The position numbers were made by a program, and so were the translations under genes. This document shows, piece by piece, positions 52,742-62,832 of a stretch of 64,000 nucleotides of DNA (positions within the stretch are counted from its first letter, which is position 1; each line of letters begins with the position of its first letter). The notes under the pieces are model-generated. The model saw only the letters and a program-made list of their open reading frames with translations. It searched no databases and was not told the DNA's origin. The stretch is taken from the NCBI RefSeq assembly GCF_003987095.1, contig NZ_PIQA01000001.1, forward strand, positions 186,001 through 250,000, in the 5' to 3' direction. The DNA is from Idiomarina piscisalsi. GTDB taxonomy: Bacteria > Pseudomonadota > Gammaproteobacteria > Enterobacterales > Alteromonadaceae.

Positions 52742-53385
52742 TGACAACAATGAGTGGACAGGCAAGAGCCAAAAAACTTATACAGCAACTGAGTGACCTG
52801 GGCATTACTAACCAGGAGGTGTTACGGGTTATTGCTGAAACCCCGCGCCATGTGTTTATGCCAGAGTCATTAGCACACAAAGCATACGAAAACACGGCGT
52901 TGCCTATTGGAAATGGTCAGACTATCTCGCAGCCGCTAATGGTCGCGACAATGACTCAGTTACTCATGCAGCATAACTGTCATAATGTACTGGAAATAGG
53001 CACGGGTTCTGGTTATCAAACGGCGATACTGGCGCAGTTGGTGGATAAGGTGTTTAGCGTGGAGCGCATTGCTCAATTGCAGTATCAGGCAAAGCGCCGT
53101 TTACGCCAGTTAGACCTACATAATGTGTCAATGCGTCATGGTGACGGTTGGAAAGGCTGGAGCAGTAAAGCGCCTTTTGACGGTATTATTGTCACAGCAG
53201 CCGCCAGCGAAGTACCTTCTGACTTAGTGGCACAGTTAGCCGACGGTGGTGTCATGATTATCCCTGTTGGCGATAAGGATGAAGCACAAAGCCTGACGGT
53301 TATTCGTCGTTTCGGCGATAGCGTTGAACAACAGCAAATTGGTGATGTTCGGTTTGTACCTTTGGTTAAAGGAGAGCTCAGTTGA
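52738..53385 (+). CDS. pcm: protein-L-isoaspartate O-methyltransferase
   Basis: 215 residues from ATG 52738, chosen because it overlaps the surE stop in ATGA. A GTG at 52720 would extend it by six residues. Motifs: [20 protein letters not shown] and SAM-binding [15 protein letters not shown]. Repairs isoaspartyl residues in aged proteins. surE-pcm pairing is conserved. Confidence 0.95.
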   Translation: MMTTMSGQARAKKLIQQLSDLGITNQEVLRVIAETPRHVFMPESLAHKAYENTALPIGNGQTISQPLMVATMTQLLMQHNCHNVLEIGTGSGYQTAILAQLVDKVFSVERIAQLQYQAKRRLRQLDLHNVSMRHGDGWKGWSSKAPFDGIIVTAAASEVPSDLVAQLADGGVMIIPVGDKDEAQSLTVIRRFGDSVEQQQIGDVRFVPLVKGELS

Positions 53386-53966
53386 AGCTGTTTTCTGCGC
53401 TTTATGACAAAGTATTAAGTTGGTCTGAACACCCCCGGGCTAAAACAATTTTGGCCTTACTTAGTTTTTCCGAGTCGGTGATTTTCCCCATTCCTCCGGA
53501 TGTGATGCTGGCGCCAATGGCAATGACGCAACCGGACAAAGCCTGGCGCTTGGCATTTTTAACCACGGTGAGCTCGGCTGCCGGTGGAGTGTTGGGCTAC
53601 TTTCTTGGGTTCTGGGCGTTTGAAACTGTTGTTTTACCCGCTGTAGAGACTATGGGGTATGAAAGTAAGCTGGACACTGTTAAAAGCTGGTTTGCAACCT
53701 GGGGCTTTTGGATTGTCTTTATTGCTGGATTTTCGCCCATTCCCTATAAATTATTTACGGTGACAGCGGGTGTTATGCAAATTGCATTTTTCCCGTTTTT
53801 ATTAGCATCGGTTATTAGTCGCGGGTTGCGCTTTTATCTGGTGGCATGGTTGCTCAAAACCGGTGGCCCTAAAATGGCTGTAAAACTTCGTGAATATGTT
53901 GATCGAATAGGCTGGTCACTGGTAATACTATTGATAGTAGCCTACATAGTGGTGCAATTGGTTTAG
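53382..53966 (+). CDS. YqaA family membrane protein
   Basis: 194 residues from TTG 53382, overlapping the pcm stop by 4 bases. DedA/SNARE-associated-like fold: re-entrant [19 protein letters not shown], then [19 protein letters not shown], and two C-terminal helices. Inner membrane; relatives in the DedA superfamily transport lipids or polyprenyl phosphate. Its place between pcm and nlpD is shared with Vibrio and Shewanella, whereas E. coli lacks it there. Confidence 0.87.
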   Translation: MKLFSALYDKVLSWSEHPRAKTILALLSFSESVIFPIPPDVMLAPMAMTQPDKAWRLAFLTTVSSAAGGVLGYFLGFWAFETVVLPAVETMGYESKLDTVKSWFATWGFWIVFIAGFSPIPYKLFTVTAGVMQIAFFPFLLASVISRGLRFYLVAWLLKTGGPKMAVKLREYVDRIGWSLVILLIVAYIVVQLV

Positions 53967-53968
53967 GG

Positions 53969-54871
53969 ATGCGATTGAAAAACGGGATGTTACAGAGTCT
54001 TATAGTGCTTGCCTTGCTGCCAATTGTGCTGCAAGGCTGCAGCAGTCGCTCTCAGCCAGCTCCCGTTGACACCTTATATACAGGCAAAACCTATCGTGAC
54101 TTTCAGCCCAACTCTTTGAATGCGAAAAAGTACGAAGTACAAAAAGGTGAAACACTTTACTCAATTGCTTTTCGCGCCAATATGGATGTCGATGATATAG
54201 CCCGCCTGAATAACTTAAGCCGGCCTTATACGATTTACCCGGGGCAGACACTGGACTTAGTGGGCAGTGCAAAAAATACCGGCACCAGTGAACCGACTCA
54301 AAGACCTCAAAGTAATAAAGAAAGAGCAAAGAACGCACAAAATAATATAAGAACGCCCGTTGCCAAGACTCAGAAGAAAGAGTATGGTCAAAAAGTAGAC
54401 ACGGAAAAAACAGTGAAAAAACAAGCCGATACTCGCAAACAGAACCGTCAAAAACCGGTGCGGGTAAGGTCTGAAACGGCAATGCCAAGTAACGCTGAGT
54501 TAGCCTGGCAATGGCCGTCGACAGGTAAGGTTATTGAACGTTTTTCACTGAAAGATCGAGGTAATAAAGGTCTCGATTTCGCCGGTGACAGGGGCGATCC
54601 TGTAAAAGCTGCGGCGGCCGGTAAGGTAGTTTATGTTGGAAGTGCGCTTAGAGGTTTTGGTAATTTAATCATTTTGAAACATAACGATGATTACATTACA
54701 GCCTATGCCCACAATGAGGACATTCTGGTGAAAGAAAAGGAATGGGTGGACATGGGTGAAACGATAGCTCGCATGGGCGACTCAGGTGCTAAACAAGTGA
54801 AGTTGCATTTTGAGGTTCGTTTCAGAGGTAAGTCGGTGAATCCTGAGCATTATTTACCGAGCTCTCGCTAG
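53969..54871 (+). CDS. nlpD: murein hydrolase activator NlpD
   Basis: 300 residues. Lipoprotein signal with lipobox VLQGC; LysM domain at about 54-98 (YEVQKGETLYSIAFRANMD); Lys/Gln-rich linker; M23-type domain (about 185-298, NKGLDFAGDRGDPVKAAAAGK, LHFEVRFRG). Some metal ligands of active M23 peptidases are absent, as expected for an activator of AmiC rather than an enzyme. The rpoS promoter of other species lies within nlpD. Confidence 0.94.
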   Translation: MRLKNGMLQSLIVLALLPIVLQGCSSRSQPAPVDTLYTGKTYRDFQPNSLNAKKYEVQKGETLYSIAFRANMDVDDIARLNNLSRPYTIYPGQTLDLVGSAKNTGTSEPTQRPQSNKERAKNAQNNIRTPVAKTQKKEYGQKVDTEKTVKKQADTRKQNRQKPVRVRSETAMPSNAELAWQWPSTGKVIERFSLKDRGNKGLDFAGDRGDPVKAAAAGKVVYVGSALRGFGNLIILKHNDDYITAYAHNEDILVKEKEWVDMGETIARMGDSGAKQVKLHFEVRFRGKSVNPEHYLPSSR

Positions 54872-54908
54872 TGACGTGGAAATAATAATAACAAGATATG
54901 GAGGTCGA

Positions 54909-54924
54909 CGTGTGCATTAACACG
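54909..54924 (+). repeat. small hairpin in the rpoS leader
   Basis: CGTGT (54909-54913) pairs with ACACG (54920-54924) around a 6-base loop, 25 bases before the rpoS start. Regulation by RNA structure is known for rpoS elsewhere, but this small stem proves nothing. Confidence 0.3.
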
Positions 54925-54949
54925 GTTTTCAGATTAACAGGAGCTTGTT

Positions 54950-55939
54950 ATGAGCCAGATAAAGGAAGAAGCTGTCGACACTATCGAAATCAGTGAGGAA
55001 GAAGCGCTACTTGAAAATGCAGATGAAGCGCAACAGTCTGCAACGAGCTCTGATGAGGAGTTAGAAGAGGCGCTGTCATCGTCCTCAAGTCAGTACCAAA
55101 AGAAAATGGATGCCACTCAGCTTTATTTAGGTGAGATAGGCTTCTCCCCATTATTAACCGCCCAAGAAGAGGTCTTTTATTCACGTCGTGCGTTAAAAGG
55201 TGATAAAGCCGCGCGCCGACGCATGATTGAAAGCAACCTTCGCTTGGTGGTTAAAATTGCCCGCCGGTACTCAAACAGAGGTTTAGCGCTATTAGATCTG
55301 GTTGAAGAAGGTAACCTGGGTCTTATCCGCGCCGTTGAAAAGTTTGATCCAGAGCGCGGTTTCCGTTTTTCAACCTACGCGACTTGGTGGATACGCCAGA
55401 CAATAGAACGGGCAATTATGAATCAAACGCGTACTATTCGTTTGCCAATTCATGTGGTTAAAGAGCTCAATATCTACTTACGCGCAGCACGCGAGCTGGC
55501 GCACAAGCTCGACCATGAGCCGACAGCTGAAGATATTGCAAAAAGTCTGAATAAGCCTGTGGGTGACATTACTAAGATGCTGCGTTTGAACGAGCGTATT
55601 GCATCTGTTGATACTCCGGTTGGCGGTGAAAATGATAAAGCTCTGCTGGATATTCTCGCTGACGAGGATGACCACGGCCCAGAGGGTGTACTGCAAGACG
55701 AGAACTTGAAAGCTAACATTACCGATTGGCTGGATTCGTTGAACTCTAAGCAGAAAGAAGTTTTGGCGCGTCGTTTTGGTTTATTAGGATACGAGGCCTC
55801 AACGCTTGAAGACGTTGGTCGTGAAATAGGTTTAACTCGGGAGCGGGTTCGCCAAATTCAGGTGGAGGCGCTAAGAAAGCTAAGAGATTCCCTGAAGCAG
55901 CAGGGATTGACGTTGGATGCCCTTTTTTCCGGGCAATAA
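54950..55939 (+). CDS. rpoS: RNA polymerase sigma factor RpoS
   Basis: 329 residues. Acidic N-terminal extension, region 1.2 ([21 protein letters not shown]), region 2 ([30 protein letters not shown]), region 3 and region 4 with [19 protein letters not shown]. General stress and stationary-phase sigma factor. nlpD-rpoS order and a strong terminator behind it are typical. RBS CAGGAGC upstream. Confidence 0.97.
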   Translation: MSQIKEEAVDTIEISEEEALLENADEAQQSATSSDEELEEALSSSSSQYQKKMDATQLYLGEIGFSPLLTAQEEVFYSRRALKGDKAARRRMIESNLRLVVKIARRYSNRGLALLDLVEEGNLGLIRAVEKFDPERGFRFSTYATWWIRQTIERAIMNQTRTIRLPIHVVKELNIYLRAARELAHKLDHEPTAEDIAKSLNKPVGDITKMLRLNERIASVDTPVGGENDKALLDILADEDDHGPEGVLQDENLKANITDWLDSLNSKQKEVLARRFGLLGYEASTLEDVGREIGLTRERVRQIQVEALRKLRDSLKQQGLTLDALFSGQ

Positions 55940-55963
55940 TTTGGCATAACTGTTTTAGAGAGA

Positions 55964-55990
55964 GGGCTCGGATAAAACCGAGCCCTTTTT
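55964..55990 (+). terminator. intrinsic terminator of rpoS
   Basis: GGGCTCGG and CCGAGCCC with a 6-base loop, followed by TTTTT (55986-55990). It lies between the convergent rpoS and mutS. Confidence 0.92.
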
Positions 55991-55994
55991 GCTT

Positions 55995-58571
55995 CTAGAG
56001 TTTGTTTTGCCAACTAAAGAGCAAATCGAGAGCTTGTCTCGGGCTTAAGTTATTTAAGTCGGTTGTTTTCAGCTGCTCTAAAATGGGGTTTGGCTGTGTG
56101 GGTTCAAGCGGCAAACTGGGCTGCTTTTCGTTGGTCTCAGCCGGAACTGACTTGTGGCTCCCATGATGCGCCGTCTCCAGCTCTTTTAGTTTCAGTTTAG
56201 CTTGTTGAATAACGTGCTCCGGAACCCCCGCTAATTTCGCAACCTGTAAACCAAAACTTTGGCTTGCAGCACCTTCAGTAACCGTGTGCAGGAATGCTAT
56301 GGTATCGCCGTGCTCTTTGGCATTAACGTGCACATTACTGGTTGCCGGGAGTTCATCTGCCAGTTCTGTTAACTCAAAATAGTGTGTGGCAAACAGAGTT
56401 AGGCATTGCAGCTTTTGAGCCAGATAGTCAGCACAGGACCACGCAAGCGACAAGCCATCGTAGGTTGACGTGCCTCGACCAATTTCATCCATAAGCACCA
56501 GACTATTTGGCGTTGCATTGTGCAGAATGTTTGCCGTTTCTGTCATTTCTACCATAAAGGTCGAGCGACCAGAAGCGAGGTCATCAGATGCACCTATACG
56601 CGTAAAAATTCGATCGATGCGGCCAATGCGAGCGGCGCTTGCAGGAACGTAACAACCCATGTGCGCCAGAATGACAATCAGCGCTGCCTGACGCATAAAG
56701 GTAGACTTACCCCCCATATTGGGTCCGGTAATCATTAACATGCGCTGTGTATCGTTTAAGGCAACGTCGTTGGCTATAAAAGGAGTCTCGCTGAGCTGCT
56801 CAATAACCGGGTGGCGGGCTTGCTCAAGTTCTATCAGGCTCGACTTATCCGTCAGCTCTGGGCGGCAATAGTTCCAGTTGTTCGCTAGTTGCGCGAAGCA
56901 GCTGAGCGTATCTAACTGAGCTAACGCCGAGGCGGTTCTTTGTAAGTCAGCGACGTGCGGCATAAGCTGCTCAAAGAGTTGATCGTATAACCACTTTTCT
57001 CGAGCCAGCGAGCGCGCCTGCGCATTGAGTACTTTGTCTTCGTGCTCTTTCAGCTCAGGAACAATATAGCGTTCTGTGTTTTTTAATGTTTGGCGACGCT
57101 GGTAGTGCTCAGGGACTGAGTCTGCATTTTGTCGGCTAACTTCAATAAAGTAACCATGCACCTTGTTATAGCCAACTTTCAAGGTCGCAATACCGGTTTG
57201 TTGGCGTTCCCGCTGCTCCAGCTGATGCAGGTAGTCGGTGGCACCGGTGGCTAGATCGCGTAGGTCGTCCAGCTCACTGTCGTAGCCTTCGGCAATAACG
57301 CCGCCGTCCCTTATCAGTAAAGGCGGGTTATCGGTAATAGCGCGCTCTAAGCGATCAACCACTTCAGGGAAAAGCAAAATAGCCTCGTTCAATTGGTTGA
57401 GACTTTGGTGCTGTAATTGGCTTTTAATATCAGGGAGCTGTTTCAGACTGTCTCTTAAACGGGCAAAGTCTTTAGGACGGGCGGTTCTTAAGCCAACCCG
57501 CGCAACGATACGCTCAATGTCTGAGAGCGACTTCAGGCTAGTCTGCAAAGGCTCGTAAGCGTTGTTTTCTAGTAGAGCGGCAACCGCATCGTAGCGTTTA
57601 TTTAAGGCTTCCTGGTTTCGAATCGGACGCTGTAGCCAACGTTGAAACTGGCGGCTACCCATGGCCGAGGCTGTTTTATCCAATACTGCCGATAAATGCG
57701 TGTTAGCGTCGCCCAGGCTTTGTTGCAACTCGAGGTTACGGCGAGTAGCAGCATCCAGAATAAGGGCATCATTAGGGTGCTCCGTAACAATCGACTGAAT
57801 ATGCGGCAACGCCGAGCGCTGAGTTTCTTTAACATAGTGAAGAATAGCGCCGGCCGCTCCCAGTGTTGGTTCGTCGGCTTTAAGCCCAAAGCCTTCCAAG
57901 TGCTGCGTAGCAAACTGTCGGGTTAATAATTCAAATGCGGTTTGTTGTTCAAATTCCCAGGCTGGGCGGCGTTTACAGTTTGCTTTGGCCAGCGGCAAGC
58001 CTGCTAATGACAGAGTGTCTGGGTAGAGAAGCTCTGCCGGCTCCAGACGTTGCATTTCTGCAGCAAGTTGTTCGTGGGAGTTAGCTTGAGTTAACCAAAA
58101 ACGTCCGCTGCTAAGCTCCAGGCTGGAAATTGCATACAGGTCGTCTTTTAAGGCCGATATAGCGACTAACAGTTTTTGTTGTCGTTCGGCCAGTAGCGAC
58201 TCGTCAGTTACTGTTCCCGGCGTGACAATGCGAACGACCTTGCGTTCGACAGGCCCCTTGCTCGTAGCAGGGTCGCCAATTTGTTCACAAATAGCGACAG
58301 ATTCGCCTAAATTGACGAGTCGAGCTAAATAGTTTTCGACCGCGTGGTAGGGAACACCGGCCATTGGAATGGGCTCGCCGTTACTTTGTCCGCGAGCGGT
58401 CAGAGAAATATCGAGAAGTTCTGCCGAACGTTTGGCATCATCATAAAATAGCTCATAAAAATCCCCCATGCGATAGAATAAAAGCATGTCCGCATGTTGT
58501 GCTTTTATACGTAAGTATTGCTGCATCATTGGGGTATGTGATTGGATATATTTTTCAGAAAAATCAGGCAT
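55995..58571 (-). CDS. mutS: DNA mismatch repair protein MutS
   Basis: 858 residues from ATG 58571 ([19 protein letters not shown]), which aligns with the E. coli N-terminus; a frame start 45 bases upstream would run into pncC. Mismatch-reading [11 protein letters not shown], core domains, ATPase Walker [33 protein letters not shown] and [11 protein letters not shown]. Recognises mispairs and recruits MutL. Divergent from pncC across only about 31 bases. Confidence 0.97.
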   Translation of the reverse strand: MPDFSEKYIQSHTPMMQQYLRIKAQHADMLLFYRMGDFYELFYDDAKRSAELLDISLTARGQSNGEPIPMAGVPYHAVENYLARLVNLGESVAICEQIGDPATSKGPVERKVVRIVTPGTVTDESLLAERQQKLLVAISALKDDLYAISSLELSSGRFWLTQANSHEQLAAEMQRLEPAELLYPDTLSLAGLPLAKANCKRRPAWEFEQQTAFELLTRQFATQHLEGFGLKADEPTLGAAGAILHYVKETQRSALPHIQSIVTEHPNDALILDAATRRNLELQQSLGDANTHLSAVLDKTASAMGSRQFQRWLQRPIRNQEALNKRYDAVAALLENNAYEPLQTSLKSLSDIERIVARVGLRTARPKDFARLRDSLKQLPDIKSQLQHQSLNQLNEAILLFPEVVDRLERAITDNPPLLIRDGGVIAEGYDSELDDLRDLATGATDYLHQLEQRERQQTGIATLKVGYNKVHGYFIEVSRQNADSVPEHYQRRQTLKNTERYIVPELKEHEDKVLNAQARSLAREKWLYDQLFEQLMPHVADLQRTASALAQLDTLSCFAQLANNWNYCRPELTDKSSLIELEQARHPVIEQLSETPFIANDVALNDTQRMLMITGPNMGGKSTFMRQAALIVILAHMGCYVPASAARIGRIDRIFTRIGASDDLASGRSTFMVEMTETANILHNATPNSLVLMDEIGRGTSTYDGLSLAWSCADYLAQKLQCLTLFATHYFELTELADELPATSNVHVNAKEHGDTIAFLHTVTEGAASQSFGLQVAKLAGVPEHVIQQAKLKLKELETAHHGSHKSVPAETNEKQPSLPLEPTQPNPILEQLKTTDLNNLSPRQALDLLFSWQNKL

Positions 58572-58602
58572 AGTTGAGTTATTTTTATCTGGAGCCAATG
58601 TT

Positions 58603-59100
58603 ATGGTAACAACCACAGTTATTACGCCGCAAACCTTAGAACTCGCGGAACAGCTCGGTCAGTGCTTGTTGGAAAAACAGCAAACAATTGCCACTGCAGA
58701 GTCCTGTACCGGAGGGGGAATAGGATACGCTATTACGGAAGTGGCGGGAAGTTCTGCTTGGTTTAATGGCGGATTAATCACCTATACTAACGACCTGAAG
58801 CGACAGCTACTGAATGTGAGTCAGAGAACGCTTGAAAAAGATGGGGCTGTGTCAGCGGAGTGTGTGAAACAAATGGCACTTGGCGCCCAGGCTCAATGCA
58901 ATACGTCGTGGGCTATTGCGATTAGTGGTGTGGCAGGGCCCGGCGGTGGTACCGCCGAAAAGCCAGTGGGACTGGTTTGGATGGCTTTAGTTGGACCCGA
59001 TTGCGAGGAAGTTTGGTCGCAAACTTTCACGGGGAATAGACAGAAGGTGAGAAGCCAAACCATCGACGAAGTCTTGCAAAAAGCAATAAATCAGTTTTGA
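58603..59100 (+). CDS. pncC: nicotinamide-nucleotide amidase (CinA C-terminal family)
   Basis: 165 residues from ATG 58603 with GGAG eight bases upstream; the longer frame upstream overlaps mutS and is not protein-like. CinA_C domain: [60 protein letters not shown]. Deamidates NMN to nicotinate mononucleotide in pyridine-nucleotide recycling. recA follows, a common neighbour. Confidence 0.94.
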   Translation: MVTTTVITPQTLELAEQLGQCLLEKQQTIATAESCTGGGIGYAITEVAGSSAWFNGGLITYTNDLKRQLLNVSQRTLEKDGAVSAECVKQMALGAQAQCNTSWAIAISGVAGPGGGTAEKPVGLVWMALVGPDCEEVWSQTFTGNRQKVRSQTIDEVLQKAINQF

Positions 59101-59145
59101 TTACAGTAACTTAGCTGTCATTTTATAAAACTTTTTAATGAATAC

Positions 59146-59187
59146 TTGATACTGTAAAAACGTACAGTATACTGTGTATAAAACCAG
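59146..59187 (+). promoter_or_regulatory. recA: recA promoter with two LexA-box-like sites
   Basis: TTGATA (59146-59151), 16-base spacer, TATACT (59168-59173). CTGTAAAAACGTACAG (59152-59167) keeps the CTGT-N8-ACAG LexA ends and fills the spacer. A second site CTGTGTATAAAACCAG (59172-59187) has one mismatched end base and starts 20 bases further on, about two helix turns. Confidence 0.85.
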
Positions 59188-59207
59188 TAATTAATGCGGA
59201 GCTTAAA

Positions 59208-60290
59208 ATGAGCAATGATCGTCAAAAAGCGTTGGATGCAGCGCTCGGGCAAATCGAACGTCAATTTGGTAAAGGATCTATCATGCGGTTGGGTGACAAC
59301 CAGACGTTGGATATTGCCTCTGTTTCAACAGGTTCGTTAGGGCTGGATATTGCTCTTGGCATTGGTGGTTTACCCTTTGGACGAGTGATAGAAATTTACG
59401 GACCGGAGTCCAGTGGTAAAACGACAATGACTTTAGAAGTTATTGCTGAAGCCCAAAAAATGGGGAAAACCTGCGCCTTTGTTGACGCTGAGCACGCTCT
59501 CGATCCTATCTACGCTGAAGCTCTAGACGTTAACGTAGATGACTTACTTGTGTCTCAGCCTGATACGGGAGAGCAAGCACTGGAAATTTGCGATATGTTG
59601 GTGCGTTCCGGTGCTGTTGACGTTGTGATTGTTGACTCGGTAGCTGCCTTAACACCTAAGGCCGAGATTGAAGGCGAAATGGGCGATAGCCATGTTGGCT
59701 TGCAGGCGCGTTTAATGTCACAAGCGCTTCGTAAATTAACGTCAAATATTAAAAAATCGAACACCATGTGTATTTTCATCAACCAGATTCGTATGAAAAT
59801 TGGTGTGATGTTCGGTAACCCCGAAACCACAACGGGTGGTAACGCACTGAAGTTCTATTCCTCTGTTCGTTTGGATATTCGCCGTACGGGTGCCTTGAAA
59901 GAAGGCGATGAAGTTGTCGGTAACGAAACTCGTGTGAAAGTGGTTAAGAACAAGGTTGCGCCTCCATTTAAAGAAGCAAACTTCCAAATTTTGTATGGTA
60001 AGGGCATTTCTAAAGAAGGCGAGCTGATTGACCTGGGTGTTAAGCACAAGATGGTTGATAAAGCGGGCGCTTGGTATAGCTATAAAGGCGATAAAATTGG
60101 CCAGGGCAAAGCAAACTCAATGAAGTTCTTGCAAGAAAACCCCAAAATAGCGGACGAACTGGAAAGCAGAATACGTGAGCTCTTGCTGTCAAAGCCTGAA
60201 AAGAGAACCAAAGAAGATCGTGAAGCGGAGAGAGCAGCTGCAAAAGAAGCTGAAAACTCTACAGAGTCAAGCGATGACAACGTGTTGTAA
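59208..60290 (+). CDS. recA: recombinase RecA
   Basis: 360 residues. Walker [10 protein letters not shown] (65-73), the DNA-binding loops ([39 protein letters not shown]), [14 protein letters not shown], and an acidic C-terminus. Strand exchange and SOS coprotease. A terminator follows directly and recX is not adjacent. Confidence 0.98.
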   Translation: MSNDRQKALDAALGQIERQFGKGSIMRLGDNQTLDIASVSTGSLGLDIALGIGGLPFGRVIEIYGPESSGKTTMTLEVIAEAQKMGKTCAFVDAEHALDPIYAEALDVNVDDLLVSQPDTGEQALEICDMLVRSGAVDVVIVDSVAALTPKAEIEGEMGDSHVGLQARLMSQALRKLTSNIKKSNTMCIFINQIRMKIGVMFGNPETTTGGNALKFYSSVRLDIRRTGALKEGDEVVGNETRVKVVKNKVAPPFKEANFQILYGKGISKEGELIDLGVKHKMVDKAGAWYSYKGDKIGQGKANSMKFLQENPKIADELESRIRELLLSKPEKRTKEDREAERAAAKEAENSTESSDDNVL

Positions 60291-60315
60291 GTTGCGTTGT
60301 TAAGAATGAAAGTAC

Positions 60316-60344
60316 AAAGGCCCTGGATTTATCCGGGGCCTTTT
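60316..60344 (+). terminator. intrinsic terminator of recA
   Basis: AAAGGCCCTGG and CCGGGGCCTTT pair with one mismatch position (T-G) over a 6-base loop ATTTAT, ending in a T run. Its 3' end touches the dgt stop codon. Confidence 0.88.
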
Positions 60345-61653
60345 AAATTGAGGGGTTTATTGCAAAGAGTTGTTGGTAGAGCTTTGCCGCATAAGCGTCG
60401 GTCATGCCGGATAAGTAATCTGAAATAACCCGAGGGGCATTGTTTCCATGCTCTTGTTCGTGCAGGTAGCGTAAGCGAGTATTTTCTGGAAGCAGTCTTT
60501 CTGGCTCTACAGAAAGCACATCAAACAGCTCCATAACTATTTGCTGCCCTTTAAACTCTTGCGCCTGCATTTCAGGCTTGCGAATAACCCACTTAAAAAT
60601 GAACTCTTTTAGTGCATTAAGCAGGTGCTTCTCGGAATCTCCAAGTGCAACTTGGTACTGTAACAACGGACATTCAAAGTCGTTGTCTGTTTTTATTAAG
60701 GTTGCAGAAGTAACCAGGCGGTTGACCAAGCTACCAATGGCTCCTTTGCGCTCATAATGATCATCAGAAAACAGAGCATGAGTCAGCGATTCAGCGTTAA
60801 AGTCAGGCAGTGGGCTTTCCAAAGACCGCAACCTATCGAACATATGCTTCATCCAGTGATCGCGCTGAATAAGCCCAACAACTATGGCGTCTTCGAGGTC
60901 ATGCACGCCATAAGCAATATCGTCAGCCGCTTCCATAATAGAGGCATCAACGCTTTTTAACGCGCTGCGGCCGTGTTTAGTGGTTTGTGGCTCTTCTGAA
61001 AGTGTCTGAAAGGCTTGTTTGTCACTAGTCGATAATGGGGCAAGCACCCAGTCTAATTGGGCGGCGTCATCGTTATATAAGGCTTTAGGGGGCAACCATT
61101 GCCGCGTCGGTAAATGCTTAAAGTTACTGACATCTTCAGGTAATTGTTCGCGGCGAACCTGGCTGGCTAGAACAGGGTATTTCAGTAACCCGAGTAAAGT
61201 GCGACGGGTTAAATTCATGCCATGCTCTGGCGTGTAGGCTTCGAGCTTGGTAACTATACGAAAGGTCTGGCCGTTACCTTCAAAACCACCGTTATTGCGC
61301 ATCATGTAATTGAGCGCAATTTCTCCGCCATGACCAAAGGGCGGGTGACCAATGTCGTGAGCCAAACATAAGGATTCTAATAGAGGTTCAGAAAACTCAA
61401 GTAGTTCTGAGAGCTCAGGGTGCCGATGACTTAAATGAACAATAAGACTTGCACCAATTTGACTGGCCTCCAGCGAGTGGGTTAAACGAGTTCTTGGAAA
61501 GTCGTGCATACCCACGTACATAACCTGAGTCTTTGCCTGCAGCCGTCTAAATGCGGCGCTATGTAATATTCTGGCTTTATCTCGCTGGAAGGGGGTACGG
61601 GTGTCATTGGGTCGATTGCTTAATATGTTAACTTGACGGTCAGTCCAGGGCAT
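60343..61653 (-). CDS. dgt: deoxyguanosinetriphosphate triphosphohydrolase-like protein
   Basis: 436 residues. HD-domain: SLEASQIGASL, catalytic LAHDIGHPPFGHGGE, and MEAADDIAYGVHDLED. Hydrolyses dNTPs to nucleosides and triphosphate; this size class is often annotated as dGTPase-like with broad dNTP use. Cytosolic. Convergent with recA. Confidence 0.92.
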   Translation of the reverse strand: MPWTDRQVNILSNRPNDTRTPFQRDKARILHSAAFRRLQAKTQVMYVGMHDFPRTRLTHSLEASQIGASLIVHLSHRHPELSELLEFSEPLLESLCLAHDIGHPPFGHGGEIALNYMMRNNGGFEGNGQTFRIVTKLEAYTPEHGMNLTRRTLLGLLKYPVLASQVRREQLPEDVSNFKHLPTRQWLPPKALYNDDAAQLDWVLAPLSTSDKQAFQTLSEEPQTTKHGRSALKSVDASIMEAADDIAYGVHDLEDAIVVGLIQRDHWMKHMFDRLRSLESPLPDFNAESLTHALFSDDHYERKGAIGSLVNRLVTSATLIKTDNDFECPLLQYQVALGDSEKHLLNALKEFIFKWVIRKPEMQAQEFKGQQIVMELFDVLSVEPERLLPENTRLRYLHEQEHGNNAPRVISDYLSGMTDAYAAKLYQQLFAINPSI

Positions 61654-61732
61654 AGATAGCTCAGGTAGGTTGTTGAAAACTCAGTAATCATAGTACGATA
61701 CTTAAACAAATTAAAAAAGTGGGAAAAATCAC

Positions 61733-62710
61733 ATGTCGGAAGTGAAAGTTGCATTAGCTCTAGGCTCTGGAGCGGCTCGTGGTTGGTCACATATTGGTGT
61801 TATTAAAGCCCTCGAAGAAATGGGTGTGCGCATTAATATGGTGGCAGGCACTTCCATTGGCTCACTAGTTGGAGCGGGTTATGCGTCTGGTCGCCTGGCT
61901 GAAATAGAGCAATGGGTGCAGGGAATGAGTCGCTGGGAAGTGTTCAACCTACTGGACTTTGGGTTTAACCAAGGCGGCATTATCGGCGGCGAAAAAGTAT
62001 TTAACCATGCTCGGGAAGAGTTCGGCCAACGCAATATTGAAGACCTACCTATTACTTATGGCGCTGTGGCAACAGACCTCTACAGTGGCCGTGAAATTTG
62101 GTTACGGAAAGGGGATTTATACGACGCATCGAGAGCTTCCTGCGCCATGCCTGGGGTTCTGTCACCTAAGGCGTTTGACGGACGCTGGTTAATTGATGGT
62201 GGACTGGTTAACCCTGTTCCCGTGTCGCTGTGTCGGGCCCTGGGTGCTGACTTTGTTATAGCCGTGCATTTGAATTCTCAGTTGAACTCCCGGGCGGTAG
62301 AGAAAAGAGGTCGCAGTATTCCGCCGCAAACAGAGACTGAACAGCTCGAAAAGGAAAAAGCTGAAATAGAAAGACATGCGGAAGACGATAATGGCTTTTT
62401 CGATAATCTGTGGTCGGGCAGTAAAGAATATTTAGACAGCTTTAAAGAGCGTTTTAAAAGCAATGGGCATAAAGCGCCGGGTATGTTCAGTGTCATGGCA
62501 AGTTCTATAGATATTATGCAGGAGCGTATTACTAAGGCACGTATGGCGGGCGATCCGCCGGATGTTTTAGTGCAGCCCAAACTTGGTCATATCGGCATTA
62601 TGGAGTTTTATCGTGGGCAGGAAGCTATTGATATTGGTTATGACACTACCACACGTATGCGTGATTTGATCATGGATGAAATTGAGTTATACAGAGAGCG
62701 CCGCGGTTAA
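61733..62710 (+). CDS. RssA-type patatin-like phospholipase family protein
   Basis: 325 residues. Patatin fold: oxyanion GSGAARGWSH, nucleophile S41 in G-T-S-I-G (39-43), and catalytic D155 in DGGLVNPVP. The C-terminal 130 residues are charged and specific to this subgroup. Named after E. coli RssA, next to the RpoS regulator rssB there; rssB is not present here. Lipid hydrolase is a family-based inference; substrate unknown. Confidence 0.85.
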   Translation: MSEVKVALALGSGAARGWSHIGVIKALEEMGVRINMVAGTSIGSLVGAGYASGRLAEIEQWVQGMSRWEVFNLLDFGFNQGGIIGGEKVFNHAREEFGQRNIEDLPITYGAVATDLYSGREIWLRKGDLYDASRASCAMPGVLSPKAFDGRWLIDGGLVNPVPVSLCRALGADFVIAVHLNSQLNSRAVEKRGRSIPPQTETEQLEKEKAEIERHAEDDNGFFDNLWSGSKEYLDSFKERFKSNGHKAPGMFSVMASSIDIMQERITKARMAGDPPDVLVQPKLGHIGIMEFYRGQEAIDIGYDTTTRMRDLIMDEIELYRERRG

Positions 62711-62773
62711 GCGGCGCCCAAACTTTCAAGCCTATTCTTTAGTAGCCGCCATAAGGACCGACAGCTAGAAACA

Positions 62774-62804
62774 AAAAAGACCAGCACGATAGGCTGGTCT
62801 TTTT
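62774..62804. terminator. bidirectional terminator between rssA-type gene and putP
   Basis: AAAAAGACCAGC and GCTGGTCTTTTT form a perfect 12-bp stem with a 7-base loop, with T runs on both strands for the convergent genes. Confidence 0.9.
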
Positions 62805-62832
62805 ATAGGTTTACGGCGTGGCGTGTTGTTAG

